Shown: one piece after another, positions 51,737-61,105 of the stretch
Position numbering within the stretch: the first letter of the stretch is position 1
How the letters are laid out: each line of letters starts with the position of its first letter
The notes under the pieces: model-generated
What the model saw: only the letters and a program-made list of their open reading frames with translations
Databases searched by the model: none
What the model was told of the DNA's origin: nothing
From: Solitalea koreensis
GTDB lineage: Bacteria > Bacteroidota > Bacteroidia > Sphingobacteriales > Sphingobacteriaceae
Direction of reading: 5' to 3'
NCBI RefSeq assembly: GCF_900182575.1
Contig: NZ_FXSZ01000004.1
Location: 186,001-250,000 of the forward strand
DNA: 64,000 nt
Made by a program: the position numbers and the translations under genes

Positions 51737-52534
51737 TTGCAAGGCGGATATAGAACTCAACACATTTCTTCAAAGAAGACAGAAAATCTACCTGTTCTCT
51801 CGGTAATTACTATTGTTTATAATGGAGCTGATCTTATAGCGCGTACAATGAAAAGTGTTCTATCTCAAACGTACTCCAATATTGAGTACATTATTGTGGA
51901 TGGAGCTTCAACTGATAATACCCTTGATTTAATAAAAAAACAGGAGGCTCAAATTGCGCTTTGGGTTTCAGAAAAGGATAAGGGCATTTACGATGCAATG
52001 AATAAAGGGCTCGAACTTGCCACCGGCGATTATATACTGTATATGAATGCCGGTGACCAGTTTTTTGCAAATGATACAGTAGAAAAAATATTCGCAAAAG
52101 ATCCTAAAGCGGATATTTATTATGGTGATACATTAATTGTGGATGATGAAGGAAACAGCCTTGGTCCACGCCGTTTACGACCACCTCAACAACTTAATTG
52201 GAAAAGCTTCCGTTACGGAATGTTAGTGTGTCACCAATCTTTTGTGGTTCGCCGCAGTTTAGCCCCAGCTTATGATCTTCATTATAAAATTGCTGCGGAT
52301 ATTGATTGGTGTATCAACTGTTTAAAAGATGCTAAAACAATAATAAATACTGAAATTTTCATTGCCCGCTATTTGTCAGGCGGAGCATCATGGCAAAATC
52401 AGAAGCAGGCCTTGAAAGAACGTTTTGATTTGATGCAAAAGCATTACGGAACGGTTTCCGTCATTACCTCACATGTTGTAATTGCGGCCCGATACATTAA
52501 GTTTAGATTGCAACGGGGAAAGACAACGAATTAA
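51737..52534 (+). CDS. Glycosyltransferase family 2 protein
   Basis: This 265-residue GT-A enzyme shows LPVLSVITIVYNGADLIART near residues 19-38, SNIEYIIVDGASTDNTLDLI and the DxD-type region YILYMNAGDQF near residue 100. A later segment, VCHQSFVVRRS, is typical of WcaA/WcaE-like colanic acid-type transferases. No ATG lies upstream of the conserved core, so the TTG at 51737 is taken as the start. It diverges from the GT4 gene and ends at a strong bidirectional terminator. Confidence 0.92.
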   Translation: MQGGYRTQHISSKKTENLPVLSVITIVYNGADLIARTMKSVLSQTYSNIEYIIVDGASTDNTLDLIKKQEAQIALWVSEKDKGIYDAMNKGLELATGDYILYMNAGDQFFANDTVEKIFAKDPKADIYYGDTLIVDDEGNSLGPRRLRPPQQLNWKSFRYGMLVCHQSFVVRRSLAPAYDLHYKIAADIDWCINCLKDAKTIINTEIFIARYLSGGASWQNQKQALKERFDLMQKHYGTVSVITSHVVIAARYIKFRLQRGKTTN

Positions 52535-52540
52535 TCTAAA

Positions 52541-52579
52541 AACAAAAAACCTCCCGAGAATTTCGGGAGGTTTTTTGTT
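52541..52579. terminator. Bidirectional terminator
   Basis: A perfect 17-bp stem (AACAAAAAACCTCCCGA with TCGGGAGGTTTTTTGTT, 5-nt loop) lies between the convergent GT2 and YfhO genes. Confidence 0.92.
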
Positions 52580-52613
52580 ATAAACTTTAAGTCTCAACCC
52601 TCAGTCTTTTAAA

Positions 52614-55106
52614 TTAGACTTTTTGTAGTTTCTGAGCGTCCGGCTCTTTTTTCTTTTTGTATTCAAACCAGGCTAAAGCCGCTAATCCTCCAATTAGTAA
52701 AATAGAGAATACCATTGAAATTTTTTCTCCGGTATAGTAAGCCTTAGGTTCAAACTTGAACTCAACAATGTGCTTACCTGCTGGTAATTGCATTGCACGT
52801 AAAACGTAGTTTGCACGGAAATAGTCAGCAGGTTTGCCATCAACGTAAGCATTCCAGCCTTTATTGTAATAAATATCAGAGAACACGGTAAGTTGTGATG
52901 CAGCTGAATTGTATTCGTAGCTTAAGTGATCCGGATGATAGTTGGTTAATTTGATGCTTGCTTTCGGATCAGAATCGATTCCCATGATGTTGATCTTGCT
53001 TTTGAAATCTTCATTAACAATGATTTTATCTTTAGGGTCAAAATTGGTTAATGCTTCTAATTCAGCGTTTGCATTAGGTACAAATTGTACTCCAGGAACG
53101 AACCAAGCATTACCCATTGCATGCGGATTCTGTTGCACAAAAGCTCCACGACCGGTACTATCCGGTGAGATGATGTATTTGGTGTTCAACATACTTAACA
53201 CAGCAATGTTTCCACGTACAATTTGACTATCGATTAAATTCTGGTAACGTTTAAGTTTGGCGGCATGGTATCCACCAATGCTTTTGTGAAAAATAGAAGC
53301 ACTTGGGTTGCTAAACGGATTTCCGGATGTCATGTCATACACACGGTAATAAGGATCTTTATCCTTCATGATATCAAGATCAACTTCACGTGGCTGTTGG
53401 TTTTGAGCCAATTCGCTTTTCTTTACAAAGTTTTCATCTTTCAAATAGCGTTTGTCAACGCCCCACATATCAACGATCAAAAACAGGCCTAATGCGATAT
53501 AAGCATATTGTGCTTTGATTTTATCGGTAACAAAGGCCCAAATAACTCCGGCAGATAAAAGGATAAAGATGAATGAACGGATGGCATCGATTCTGGCGAT
53601 TGAGATGCGGTCCATTATTAAGGCCTGAATAATTTTATGACTAAAGTCTGCTCCTCCCAATTGGGTTAACTGATCAACTAATGCAGAATCGTTAGGCGAC
53701 TTAAATGACAATAATAAACTAGGAACGGCAATGAAAATTAGTAAGAAGCCGCCTAAGCCATAAACAGTGTGTTTTAATTTATTCAGAATTTCTTCTTTTT
53801 TAATTTCACCATCGAAAATTTGCTTTAGTAAGACGAATGCTAGTAAAGGGATGGCAATTCCGGCAATAACCAAAATGGATTCAACCGCACGGAACTTACT
53901 GTACATTGGGAAATAGTCGAAGAAAAGGTCTGAGAACCATTGTAAATTTTTACCCCAGGCAAGAACAATGCTTAACGCAGTTGCAATTGCTAACCACCAT
54001 TTTAGTGGTCCTTTAACTAAGCTTAGTCCTAAAATAAATAAGAATACTACGATTGCTCCGAAATAATATGGCCCGGAGGTGAAAGGCTTGTCTCCCCAAT
54101 AACGTCCCATACGGCCAATCTGATCAGCAAACTGTTCCGCTTGTTGTGGGCCAGCGTTGTTTTTAAGTAGTTCTTGATAAACATTTGATTTCTTGGTTAA
54201 TGGAATTCCATTAGCACCTCCAAACGCATCGGGAACAAGAAATGTGATTGATTCTCCAATTCCTTCGCTCCATTGGTAAGCATATTCTTTAGCTAAGCCT
54301 TTAGAAACATTTCCGGTTTGGCCGGTCGTTAAATCTGATTTACCACGAGTTGATTCCTGAGCATACTCATAGTTAACCCATAAGGTACTAAAGTTAACGC
54401 CGATGCCCACAATTGCAGCTACCAGTAACGCCAGTGCAGGTTTTATAAAACTATTGAGTTGTTTAGTTTTAAAAGCATTTACAAATTCAACAATTGCCAA
54501 TACAAGTACAGCAATCATTAAATAGTAAGTCATTTGTGGGTGATTCGCGCGAATCTCCAAGGCAAAGAAAAAAGCAGTTATAGCCGCTCCGAGATAAGCC
54601 CTGCCTCTGAAAGCCATAATAATTCCTCCTAAAATAGGAGCAAAGAAAGCAATGGCAATAGCTTTGGTTGTATGTCCTGCTTCGATAATTACGAAGTTAT
54701 AAGAAGAAAACGCAATGGCCAATGCGCCAATGAATGCAAGCCAAGGTTTAAAACGAAGCATGGAAAACAAGAAGTACCCGCCTAATAAGTATAACAAAAC
54801 GAAATTCACCGGATTAGGGAAAATATTGTTCCATACGTTAATAACGTGCGAAGCGATGTTTGCAGGGTATTGCGTCCAAATTTGGAAAGATGGCATGCCA
54901 GAGAACTGTGAGTTGGTCCAAAGTGGGCCTTTCCCGTCAATTTTCTTGTAAGCCATAATTTCCGTCTGCACAGCGGATGCATTCTGCACGTCGCCTTGAA
55001 ACAACTTCTTGCCTTGCAAAATCGGACTGAAATACACGAAACAAATAATAATAAAGAGTGCGACTGCAACTACGTGCGGTAAATTCTTCTTAAGCCACTG
55101 GTTCAT
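52614..55106 (-). CDS. YfhO family membrane protein
   Basis: This 830-residue integral membrane protein has about 12-14 transmembrane segments in its first 560 residues and one near the C-terminus, with a soluble beta-rich region between (about residues 590-785). It resembles the YfhO family, GT-C-like proteins that in Gram-positive bacteria modify teichoic acids with sugars. Family-like stretches are QGKKLFQGDVQNA near the start, and YYNKGWNAYVDGKPADYFRANYV (in part) near residue 760. The catalytic role in Bacteroidota is not established. A -7 element lies 31 nt upstream. Confidence 0.87.
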   Translation of the reverse strand: MNQWLKKNLPHVVAVALFIIICFVYFSPILQGKKLFQGDVQNASAVQTEIMAYKKIDGKGPLWTNSQFSGMPSFQIWTQYPANIASHVINVWNNIFPNPVNFVLLYLLGGYFLFSMLRFKPWLAFIGALAIAFSSYNFVIIEAGHTTKAIAIAFFAPILGGIIMAFRGRAYLGAAITAFFFALEIRANHPQMTYYLMIAVLVLAIVEFVNAFKTKQLNSFIKPALALLVAAIVGIGVNFSTLWVNYEYAQESTRGKSDLTTGQTGNVSKGLAKEYAYQWSEGIGESITFLVPDAFGGANGIPLTKKSNVYQELLKNNAGPQQAEQFADQIGRMGRYWGDKPFTSGPYYFGAIVVFLFILGLSLVKGPLKWWLAIATALSIVLAWGKNLQWFSDLFFDYFPMYSKFRAVESILVIAGIAIPLLAFVLLKQIFDGEIKKEEILNKLKHTVYGLGGFLLIFIAVPSLLLSFKSPNDSALVDQLTQLGGADFSHKIIQALIMDRISIARIDAIRSFIFILLSAGVIWAFVTDKIKAQYAYIALGLFLIVDMWGVDKRYLKDENFVKKSELAQNQQPREVDLDIMKDKDPYYRVYDMTSGNPFSNPSASIFHKSIGGYHAAKLKRYQNLIDSQIVRGNIAVLSMLNTKYIISPDSTGRGAFVQQNPHAMGNAWFVPGVQFVPNANAELEALTNFDPKDKIIVNEDFKSKINIMGIDSDPKASIKLTNYHPDHLSYEYNSAASQLTVFSDIYYNKGWNAYVDGKPADYFRANYVLRAMQLPAGKHIVEFKFEPKAYYTGEKISMVFSILLIGGLAALAWFEYKKKKEPDAQKLQKV

Positions 55107-55137
55107 TCTGTTAAAGGTTCTTAGTTTTTAGGTGAGC

Positions 55138-55145
55138 CAAATATA
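55138..55145 (-). promoter_or_regulatory. Bacteroidota -7 element before YfhO gene
   Basis: On the minus strand TATATTTG matches TAnnTTTG, ending 31 nt before the YfhO start codon. Confidence 0.5.
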
Positions 55146-55214
55146 GAAAAATGTCTTAACTGTAAAAGCTTATATTATAGATCTGGCAAAGTGGAAAATT
55201 TTCTTTGCTTAAAA

Positions 55215-55244
55215 CAAAAAACGCGATACAAATAGGGTATCGCG
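55215..55244 (-). terminator. Terminator of the acidic-protein gene
   Basis: On the minus strand CGCGATAC pairs with GTATCGCG (7-nt loop), followed by a T-rich tract. It lies just beyond the stop of the gene at 55261. Confidence 0.75.
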
Positions 55245-55260
55245 CTTAAATTATCATTGT

Positions 55261-55776
55261 TTAGTCATCCCAATCATCTTCTTCATCTTCGCCTGTCGGT
55301 CCTTCATATGGGAAGTCATCCAGATCACTGAATAGATCATCTTCTTCATACGATGGAGGTGCCGGAGCAAAGTTTGCACGTTGCAGTTCAGGATTTAGTT
55401 CCTGTTCATCAACTTCGGTATTTAAATCCAATGATTCCATGCTTGTTTCATCATCATCATCCGGCATACCGAATTCTTGTTTCCAGGCTTCTTCATCAAA
55501 ATAGGCATAAGCATCTTCTCCTTCTTCCTCTTCTAACCCCAGTGCTCTTACCCACTCGAGTCGTTTGGTTTCAAGAATGTCAATAGCTTCCTCAGAGATA
55601 GAAAGATCAGGATTCAGTTTCATTAAATCTTCAATTACCGGCGCGGTAATAAAGAAGTCTTTTTCTTTTCGAACGCATTGTTCAATATAGTCAGGATTTA
55701 ACTTAACTACTTCTTCAAGTGTTTTACCCTGATAGTGGCCAAACTTTAATTCCGATTCCAGATCGTAGAAATGCAT
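55261..55776 (-). CDS. Acidic protein with DUF3820-like N-terminus
   Basis: This 171-residue protein begins with a short domain (residues about 8-55, LKFGHYQGKTLEEVVKLNPD, then YIEQCVRKEKDFF) that resembles the small domain found at the C-terminus of exodeoxyribonuclease X and in DUF3820 proteins. The rest is strongly acidic, rich in Asp, Glu and Pro, ending GEDEEDDWDD, and is probably disordered. There is no nuclease domain and no signal peptide. Its role is unknown. It is a lone gene with its own terminator. Confidence 0.78.
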   Translation of the reverse strand: MHFYDLESELKFGHYQGKTLEEVVKLNPDYIEQCVRKEKDFFITAPVIEDLMKLNPDLSISEEAIDILETKRLEWVRALGLEEEEGEDAYAYFDEEAWKQEFGMPDDDDETSMESLDLNTEVDEQELNPELQRANFAPAPPSYEEDDLFSDLDDFPYEGPTGEDEEDDWDD

Positions 55777-55910
55777 ATTATATGATTACACAGATTATTA
55801 AATGAGATTATACCGATATGCTGTCGCGAGCTACCGGTTAAGTGTTTCGGTTTTTTATATGATTAAATTGATTTTTTGACAGTGATCCTTAAAACCTAAA
55901 GCCTCAAAAT

Positions 55911-56207
55911 TTAGTTCACTTCTTCGTAATCAACAAAATCGCCGGCATTGTCCAATTTAGGTTTTCGTTTTTCGGTTGCAGTCGGCGGTACATAGTCGAC
56001 ATGAATAGAACCCTTTGGTTGGCTATGTTGATATTGATTTTGTTGGTATTGATATTGTCGTTGTTGCTGTTGATAAAACTCTTCAGCTTGTCGCTGGGCT
56101 TTACGAGCTATTGAAGTAAATAGAAATGGCGCAACAAATCGTAACAACACGCGGATCAACCACATGATCACTATAATTTCAAATATAAATCTTATAAGCG
56201 CTCCCAT
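55911..56207 (-). CDS. DUF4834-like small membrane protein
   Basis: This 98-residue protein has one N-terminal membrane helix (residues about 3-32, IRFIFEIIVIMWLIRVLLRF). A Gln/Tyr-rich low-complexity stretch follows (residues about 42-62), then a short C-terminal tail, PKLDNAGDFVDYEEV. The layout matches the DUF4834 family of Bacteroidota, which has no known function. It lies upstream of the acidic-protein gene on the same strand, with a 134-bp gap. Confidence 0.75.
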   Translation of the reverse strand: MGALIRFIFEIIVIMWLIRVLLRFVAPFLFTSIARKAQRQAEEFYQQQQRQYQYQQNQYQHSQPKGSIHVDYVPPTATEKRKPKLDNAGDFVDYEEVN

Positions 56208-56336
56208 GATAAAGTAAAATAGTCTGCAAAAATAAGGGTTATGAGCGGAATAACTGTCAATTTATTGTAACGATTTATTACTCAGGCATTCCACTCCCTG
56301 GACAATGTTTTAAAAATTGAAGGCAAAGCAATTAAT

Positions 56337-58367
56337 CTATTTTCCATACTTCTCCATCATTAAACCTTCTAAAGCAAACATTTCATCGCGCAGTTTGGCG
56401 GCAAGTAAAAAGTCCATTTCTTTAGCGGCTTTCTGCATATCCTTTTTGGTGTTATCAATGCTTTTTTGAAGATCCGTTTTACTCATGTATTGTACAATCG
56501 GGTCCGCAACCAAATTCAGCGTTTCGCTTTCTACATAGGCTTGCTGAACACCTCCCCGGAAATCAACCACAGACGTTTGTTCAATAATACCAGCTTTATC
56601 GTGTCCGACTGTACGAGGAGTAATTCCATGCTTTTCATTGTAATTGATCTGCTTTTCACGCCTGCGCATGGTTTCATCAATGGTGCGGCGCATGCTGTCG
56701 GTAATTTTATCACCATACATAATGACACGGCCATTTTGATTACGAGCAGCGCGGCCAATCGTTTGAATCAATGAACGGTCAGAACGCAAGAATCCTTCTT
56801 TATCAGCATCTAAAATAGCAACGAGGGTAACTTCCGGTAAGTCTAACCCTTCTCTTAATAGGTTAATACCAATAAGTACATCGAATTCTCCAAGTCTTAA
56901 TCCTCGAAGTATCTCAACACGTTCAAGTGTTTTAATTTCAGAGTGAATATATCGACACTTGATACCCAGTCGGTCCATGTATTTAGCCAACTCTTCCGAC
57001 ATGCGCTTGGTAAGTGTGGTTACTAATACACGTCCACCTGCTTTTACGGTTTTATCGATTTCGTCTAATAAATCATCAACTTGATTGGTTACCGGGCGCA
57101 CTTCAATAGGAGGGTCCAATAATCCTGTAGGCCGAATTACCTGTTCAATGATCACTCCTTCGCTTTGTTCTAATTCGAAATCTCCCGGAGTGGCACTCAC
57201 ATAAATGGTCTGTCCCGACAGGCTTTCAAACTCATTGAAATTTAAAGGTCTGTTATCCAAAGCAGCCGGTAAACGGAAACCGTAATCAACCAGCGCTAAT
57301 TTCCGTGAGCGGTCACCGCCGTACATGGCTCTAATTTGAGGAATCGAAACATGACTCTCATCAATTACAGTCAAATAATCAGCAGGAAAATAGTCCAACA
57401 AGCAGAAGGGGCGAGCTCCAGGTTTTCTTCCGTCAAAAAAGCGGGAGTAATTTTCAATACCTGAACAGTACCCCAGTTCGCGCATCATTTCCAAATCATA
57501 GTTCACCCGTTCTTCCAACCTTTTAGATTCTAAGAAGCGATGTTCCTGGGTGAATTGCTCCTTGCGTTGCTCCAGCTCTTCCTGAATGGCCCAAATGGAT
57601 TGGGTCATTTTATCTTTAGGAGTAACGAAAAGATTAGCCGGGAATATGGCCATATTGTCCATCTTTTCGATGGTTTTTCCAGTATCAGGATCGATAGCGC
57701 TTAGTTCTTCAATTTCATCTCCAAAAAAAGAAATACGATAGGCATAATCAGCATAGGCCAGGTAAACATCAACGGTATCGCCTTTCACGCGAAAAGTACC
57801 ACGACGGAATTCAGCCGTTGTTCGTGAATACAAAATCTCGACTAATCGATGCAAAAATGCATTGCGACTTATACGAGTTCCAACGGCGATTCTAAAAATG
57901 GAATTCGCAAAATCATCGGGATTGCCCATACCATAGATACAGGAGATCGACGAAACCACAATTACATCCCTACGGCCAGACATTAAAGCGGAAGTGGTGC
58001 GAAGTCGGAGTTTTTCAATCTCCTCATTAATTTTTAAATCCTTTTCAATATAAGTATTGCTGGAAGCGATGTAAGCTTCAGGCTGATAATAGTCGTAATA
58101 AGAGACAAAATAATTAACCGAGTTTTCAGGGAAAAACTGTTTGAATTCACCATACAACTGAGCCGCCAATGTTTTGTTATGGCTTAAAATAAGTGTTGGG
58201 CGTTGAGTTTGCTGAATTACATTCGCAACTGTAAAAGTTTTACCCGAGCCTGTAACTCCCAACAGCGTTTGGTACATATCTCCCTTGTTTACACCTTCAA
58301 CTAATTGTTTAATGGCTTCAGGCTGGTCGCCTGTAGGTTGATATAAAGAGGTAAGCTTAAAATCCAT
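56337..58367 (-). CDS. uvrB: Excinuclease ABC subunit B
   Basis: This helicase-like subunit of nucleotide excision repair (676 residues from the chosen start) verifies DNA damage. It shows the start FKLTSLYQPTGDQPEAI, Walker A GVTGSGKTFT and the beta-hairpin YYDYYQPEAYI. VIDESHVSIPQ, LLREGLDLPEVTLVAILD and QTIGRAARN follow. The C-terminal UVR motif that binds UvrC is in the last 40 residues. The frame is open up to 58415, but the ATG at 58367 gives the standard N-terminus; the 16 extra residues have no family match. Confidence 0.97.
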   Translation of the reverse strand: MDFKLTSLYQPTGDQPEAIKQLVEGVNKGDMYQTLLGVTGSGKTFTVANVIQQTQRPTLILSHNKTLAAQLYGEFKQFFPENSVNYFVSYYDYYQPEAYIASSNTYIEKDLKINEEIEKLRLRTTSALMSGRRDVIVVSSISCIYGMGNPDDFANSIFRIAVGTRISRNAFLHRLVEILYSRTTAEFRRGTFRVKGDTVDVYLAYADYAYRISFFGDEIEELSAIDPDTGKTIEKMDNMAIFPANLFVTPKDKMTQSIWAIQEELEQRKEQFTQEHRFLESKRLEERVNYDLEMMRELGYCSGIENYSRFFDGRKPGARPFCLLDYFPADYLTVIDESHVSIPQIRAMYGGDRSRKLALVDYGFRLPAALDNRPLNFNEFESLSGQTIYVSATPGDFELEQSEGVIIEQVIRPTGLLDPPIEVRPVTNQVDDLLDEIDKTVKAGGRVLVTTLTKRMSEELAKYMDRLGIKCRYIHSEIKTLERVEILRGLRLGEFDVLIGINLLREGLDLPEVTLVAILDADKEGFLRSDRSLIQTIGRAARNQNGRVIMYGDKITDSMRRTIDETMRRREKQINYNEKHGITPRTVGHDKAGIIEQTSVVDFRGGVQQAYVESETLNLVADPIVQYMSKTDLQKSIDNTKKDMQKAAKEMDFLLAAKLRDEMFALEGLMMEKYGK

Positions 58368-58510
58368 GTTGTCAAAGATAACATTTATCGGTTCTAAAGG
58401 TTCTAATAGGAGCAAAGTGCCACATCAAATAATGACTGAAATTTCTTAACTTCAAACTGTTTTCTTTTGCTTTTCAATCGGGGTTCTTACTTCTTAAAGC
58501 CATTAAGCAT

Positions 58511-59155
58511 ATGATACATCTCCTCAATAAAACACCGTCAATTGCTAATCAGTTCATTGCAGAGTTGCGACATATTGATATGCAGAATGATCGGATGCGT
58601 TTTCGTAAAAATATGGAGCGTTTAGGTGAAATTTTTGCCTATGAAATCAGTCGGAAAATGGAGTACTTGGAAGAAGATGTTTTAACACCTTTGGGTATGG
58701 CCAGGGTTCCATTAATTCAGGAACTGCCGGTTTTAACGACGATTCTTCGAGCCGGATTACCTTTACACCAGGGTTTGCTTAACTATTTTGATAGGAGTGA
58801 TTGCGCTTATATTTCTGCTTATCGGAAAACCAGTAAAAGCAATGAATTTGAGATTAAAATGGAATACTTTTCAACTCCTGATTTATCCGGCCGGATCGTT
58901 ATCGTTTCAGACCCCATGCTAGCAACCGGAAGTTCGATGGTGCTGGTTTGTAAAGAACTTTTGGCCCGTTTTGATATTAAAGAGTTACACATTGTTTCAG
59001 TTATTGCTTCTGCATTAGGAGTTGAACATGTACGGGCAAATTTACCTAAAGCACAATTATGGCTTGGAGCAGTCGATGAAGAACTTACCTCAAAAGCATA
59101 CATCGTTCCCGGATTGGGAGATGCTGGAGATTTATGTTTCGGAGAGAAGATATGA
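58511..59155 (+). CDS. upp: Uracil phosphoribosyltransferase
   Basis: This 214-residue salvage enzyme makes UMP from uracil and PRPP. The fold and motifs are clear: TPLGMARVPLIQELPVLTTI, LRAGLPLHQGLL, the PRPP-binding loop SDPMLATGSSMVLV near residues 135-148, and the uracil-binding C-terminal YIVPGLGDAGDLCFGE. It lies divergent to uvrB and upstream of a nucleotidase-like HAD gene, which fits a pyrimidine salvage neighbourhood. Confidence 0.96.
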   Translation: MIHLLNKTPSIANQFIAELRHIDMQNDRMRFRKNMERLGEIFAYEISRKMEYLEEDVLTPLGMARVPLIQELPVLTTILRAGLPLHQGLLNYFDRSDCAYISAYRKTSKSNEFEIKMEYFSTPDLSGRIVIVSDPMLATGSSMVLVCKELLARFDIKELHIVSVIASALGVEHVRANLPKAQLWLGAVDEELTSKAYIVPGLGDAGDLCFGEKI

Positions 59156-59158
59156 TCG

Positions 59159-59245
59159 GTTCATAGTGGATAGTTCATGGAGATTATTTAATTTCGAGCC
59201 ATATCCAAAAAAAATCATAGCCCGTCAGTTCCTAGGTCTATGAAC
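59159..59245. repeat. Short inverted repeat downstream of upp
   Basis: GTTCATAG (59159-59166) and CTATGAAC (59238-59245) are exact reverse complements flanking the 97-bp gap between upp and the HAD gene. The long loop and lack of a T-run make a terminator role uncertain. Confidence 0.35.
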
Positions 59246-59252
59246 TAGAATC

Positions 59253-59957
59253 ATGAACCAAAGTGCCAAATACAACCATCTCTTTTTCGATCTCGATCAT
59301 ACTATTTGGGATTTTGACAAAAACGCTGAAGAAACGCTACGTGAGCTTTTTATAGTTTACGATTTGCCATCCATTGGTTTGCATTCGGCCGATGAATTCA
59401 TTACTACGTATACCCGTAATAATCATCAGCTCTGGGCTGATTATCATTTAGGAAAGATTAACAAACAACAGCTTCGTGAAACCCGCTTTCGCAAAACATT
59501 TATGGAACTTTCGGTAAACGAACACCTTATTCCTTTGGATTTCGAAAAGGATTATGTTCGAATTTGTCCGACTAAAACCCACCTCTTTCCTCATGCACAT
59601 GAAACGCTTGCTTATTTGCAAGCTAAATACAAGCTACATCTTATTTCCAACGGATTTCAGGAATCAACACTAATGAAGGTTGAAAATACAGGTCTGGGAA
59701 AATATTTCGATAACATTAATATATCCGAAGTAATAGGTATAAACAAGCCTCATCGAGGTATTTTTGATCATGCATTAACCTTAGCAAACGGCACTGTTGA
59801 TAATAGTATTATGATTGGGGATAGTCTGGAGGCTGATATCATGGGAGCGAAATCAATTGGCATGGATTGCATTTTCTTTAATCCCCGAAATGTAAAGCAT
59901 GACATTGAAGTTGATCATGAAATTGCCTGCCTTGATGAACTTACAAAAATCTTATAA
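59253..59957 (+). CDS. HAD superfamily hydrolase (YjjG-like nucleotidase)
   Basis: This 234-residue protein belongs to the YjjG subfamily of HAD phosphatases, which dephosphorylate noncanonical pyrimidine nucleotides. The nucleophile motif FFDLDHTIWDFDKN is at residues 11-24. LHLISNGFQESTLMK is motif II near residue 130, EVIGINKPHRGIF carries the Lys of motif III, and IMIGDSLEADIMGAKSIGM is motif IV near residue 190. The cap domain is helical. It follows upp by 97 bp on the same strand. Confidence 0.92.
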   Translation: MNQSAKYNHLFFDLDHTIWDFDKNAEETLRELFIVYDLPSIGLHSADEFITTYTRNNHQLWADYHLGKINKQQLRETRFRKTFMELSVNEHLIPLDFEKDYVRICPTKTHLFPHAHETLAYLQAKYKLHLISNGFQESTLMKVENTGLGKYFDNINISEVIGINKPHRGIFDHALTLANGTVDNSIMIGDSLEADIMGAKSIGMDCIFFNPRNVKHDIEVDHEIACLDELTKIL

Positions 59958-60101
59958 AAAGAAAGCCTGAAGCTTTTGATAAATGCAAAACGTTACGAGT
60001 ATGGGTTAATTAAATCTTTACAAATTGTTCATATTTAATTAACACTAGGTTGGTTTTTTGAAGTGATATTTGAGTCAGTTAATTTAATAACTCTTAAATT
60101 A

Positions 60102-60203
60102 ATGGAAACAAGTTTAATCACTTTTTTAATGCTTGCTGTTGTAGTGTTGGGTGTTTATTACCTTAGTCCGTTTGATTTAAAAGTAGAGGACGACGAAGAG
60201 TAA
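60102..60203 (+). CDS. Putative 33-residue single-pass membrane peptide
   Basis: A short frame from an ATG at 60102 to a TAA at 60203 encodes one hydrophobic helix (residues about 5-23, LITFLMLAVVVLGVYYL) followed by an acidic tail (KVEDDEE). It fills part of a 288-bp gap between the HAD and phosphoesterase genes. The clear membrane helix and charge pattern suggest a real small protein, but no family is recognised and no strong ribosome-binding site is visible. Confidence 0.5.
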   Translation: METSLITFLMLAVVVLGVYYLSPFDLKVEDDEE

Positions 60204-60245
60204 ATGTCAGGATTACATTTCAAGCTAAACTAATTTAGCCCAGGA

Positions 60246-61085
60246 ATGCCTAAACGAGAAGTGGAGATTGTCATCATATCTGACGTACATCTCGGAACAT
60301 TTGGCTGCCATGCCAAAGAAGTATTAAAATACCTTAAAAGCATTAAGCCGAAAACGCTAATTCTTAACGGCGACATCATCGACATCTGGCAATTCAGCAA
60401 ATCTTATTGGCCCGAAATGCACATGAAAGTGCTTCGGAAAATCATGAAATTAGTGAGTCAGGGTGTAAATGTGCATTACCTTACCGGAAACCATGATGAA
60501 ATGTTGCGCAAGTTTGCGGATTTCGAAATGGGAACTTTTAAGCTTCAAAATAAAGTTGTGCTCAATGTTGATGGTAAACGCGCATGGATTTTCCATGGAG
60601 ATATTTTTGATATCACCATGCAACATTCCAAATGGCTGGCAAAACTTGGCGCGGTTGGCTACGATTCTCTTATTGTTATCAATACATTTGTGAATTTCAT
60701 CCTTACTAAATTCGGGCGGGAGAAAATGACTTTTTCGAAGAAGATCAAAGGGAGCGTGAAGAATGCAGTTAAATTCATGAATGATTTTGAAAATACTGCT
60801 GCATCAATTGCTATTGAAAAAAAATACGATTATGTAATTTGCGGCCATATTCATCACCCGGAGATAAAAGAAATAAAAAACGATCAAGGTTCGGTGACTT
60901 ATCTTAACTCAGGTGATTGGGTAGAAAGCCTTACCGCTTTAGAATATAATAAAGGCAGATGGGAAGTTTTTTATTATAAACCCGAAGATTTTACGAATAT
61001 TGATGTTGATACGGTAGGTGATGACAATGAAAATCTGGATTTAAAAGTGGATGTGAAGTTGTTGTACCAGGCACTTATGAAATAA
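60246..61085 (+). CDS. UDP-2,3-diacylglucosamine diphosphatase-like metallophosphoesterase
   Basis: This 279-residue protein is a calcineurin-type phosphoesterase close to the LpxH/LpxG-like proteins that split UDP-diacylglucosamine in lipid A synthesis. The metal-binding motifs are IISDVHLGTFG at residues 10-20, LNGDIIDIWQ near residue 41, LTGNHDEMLRKF near 79, FHGDIFD near 116 and CGHIHHPEI near residue 200. The next gene, 20 bp away, is a glycosyltransferase, which supports a glycolipid context. The exact substrate is inferred. Confidence 0.88.
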   Translation: MPKREVEIVIISDVHLGTFGCHAKEVLKYLKSIKPKTLILNGDIIDIWQFSKSYWPEMHMKVLRKIMKLVSQGVNVHYLTGNHDEMLRKFADFEMGTFKLQNKVVLNVDGKRAWIFHGDIFDITMQHSKWLAKLGAVGYDSLIVINTFVNFILTKFGREKMTFSKKIKGSVKNAVKFMNDFENTAASIAIEKKYDYVICGHIHHPEIKEIKNDQGSVTYLNSGDWVESLTALEYNKGRWEVFYYKPEDFTNIDVDTVGDDNENLDLKVDVKLLYQALMK

Positions 61086-61105
61086 TATTAACCGATAGCT
61101 ACAAT

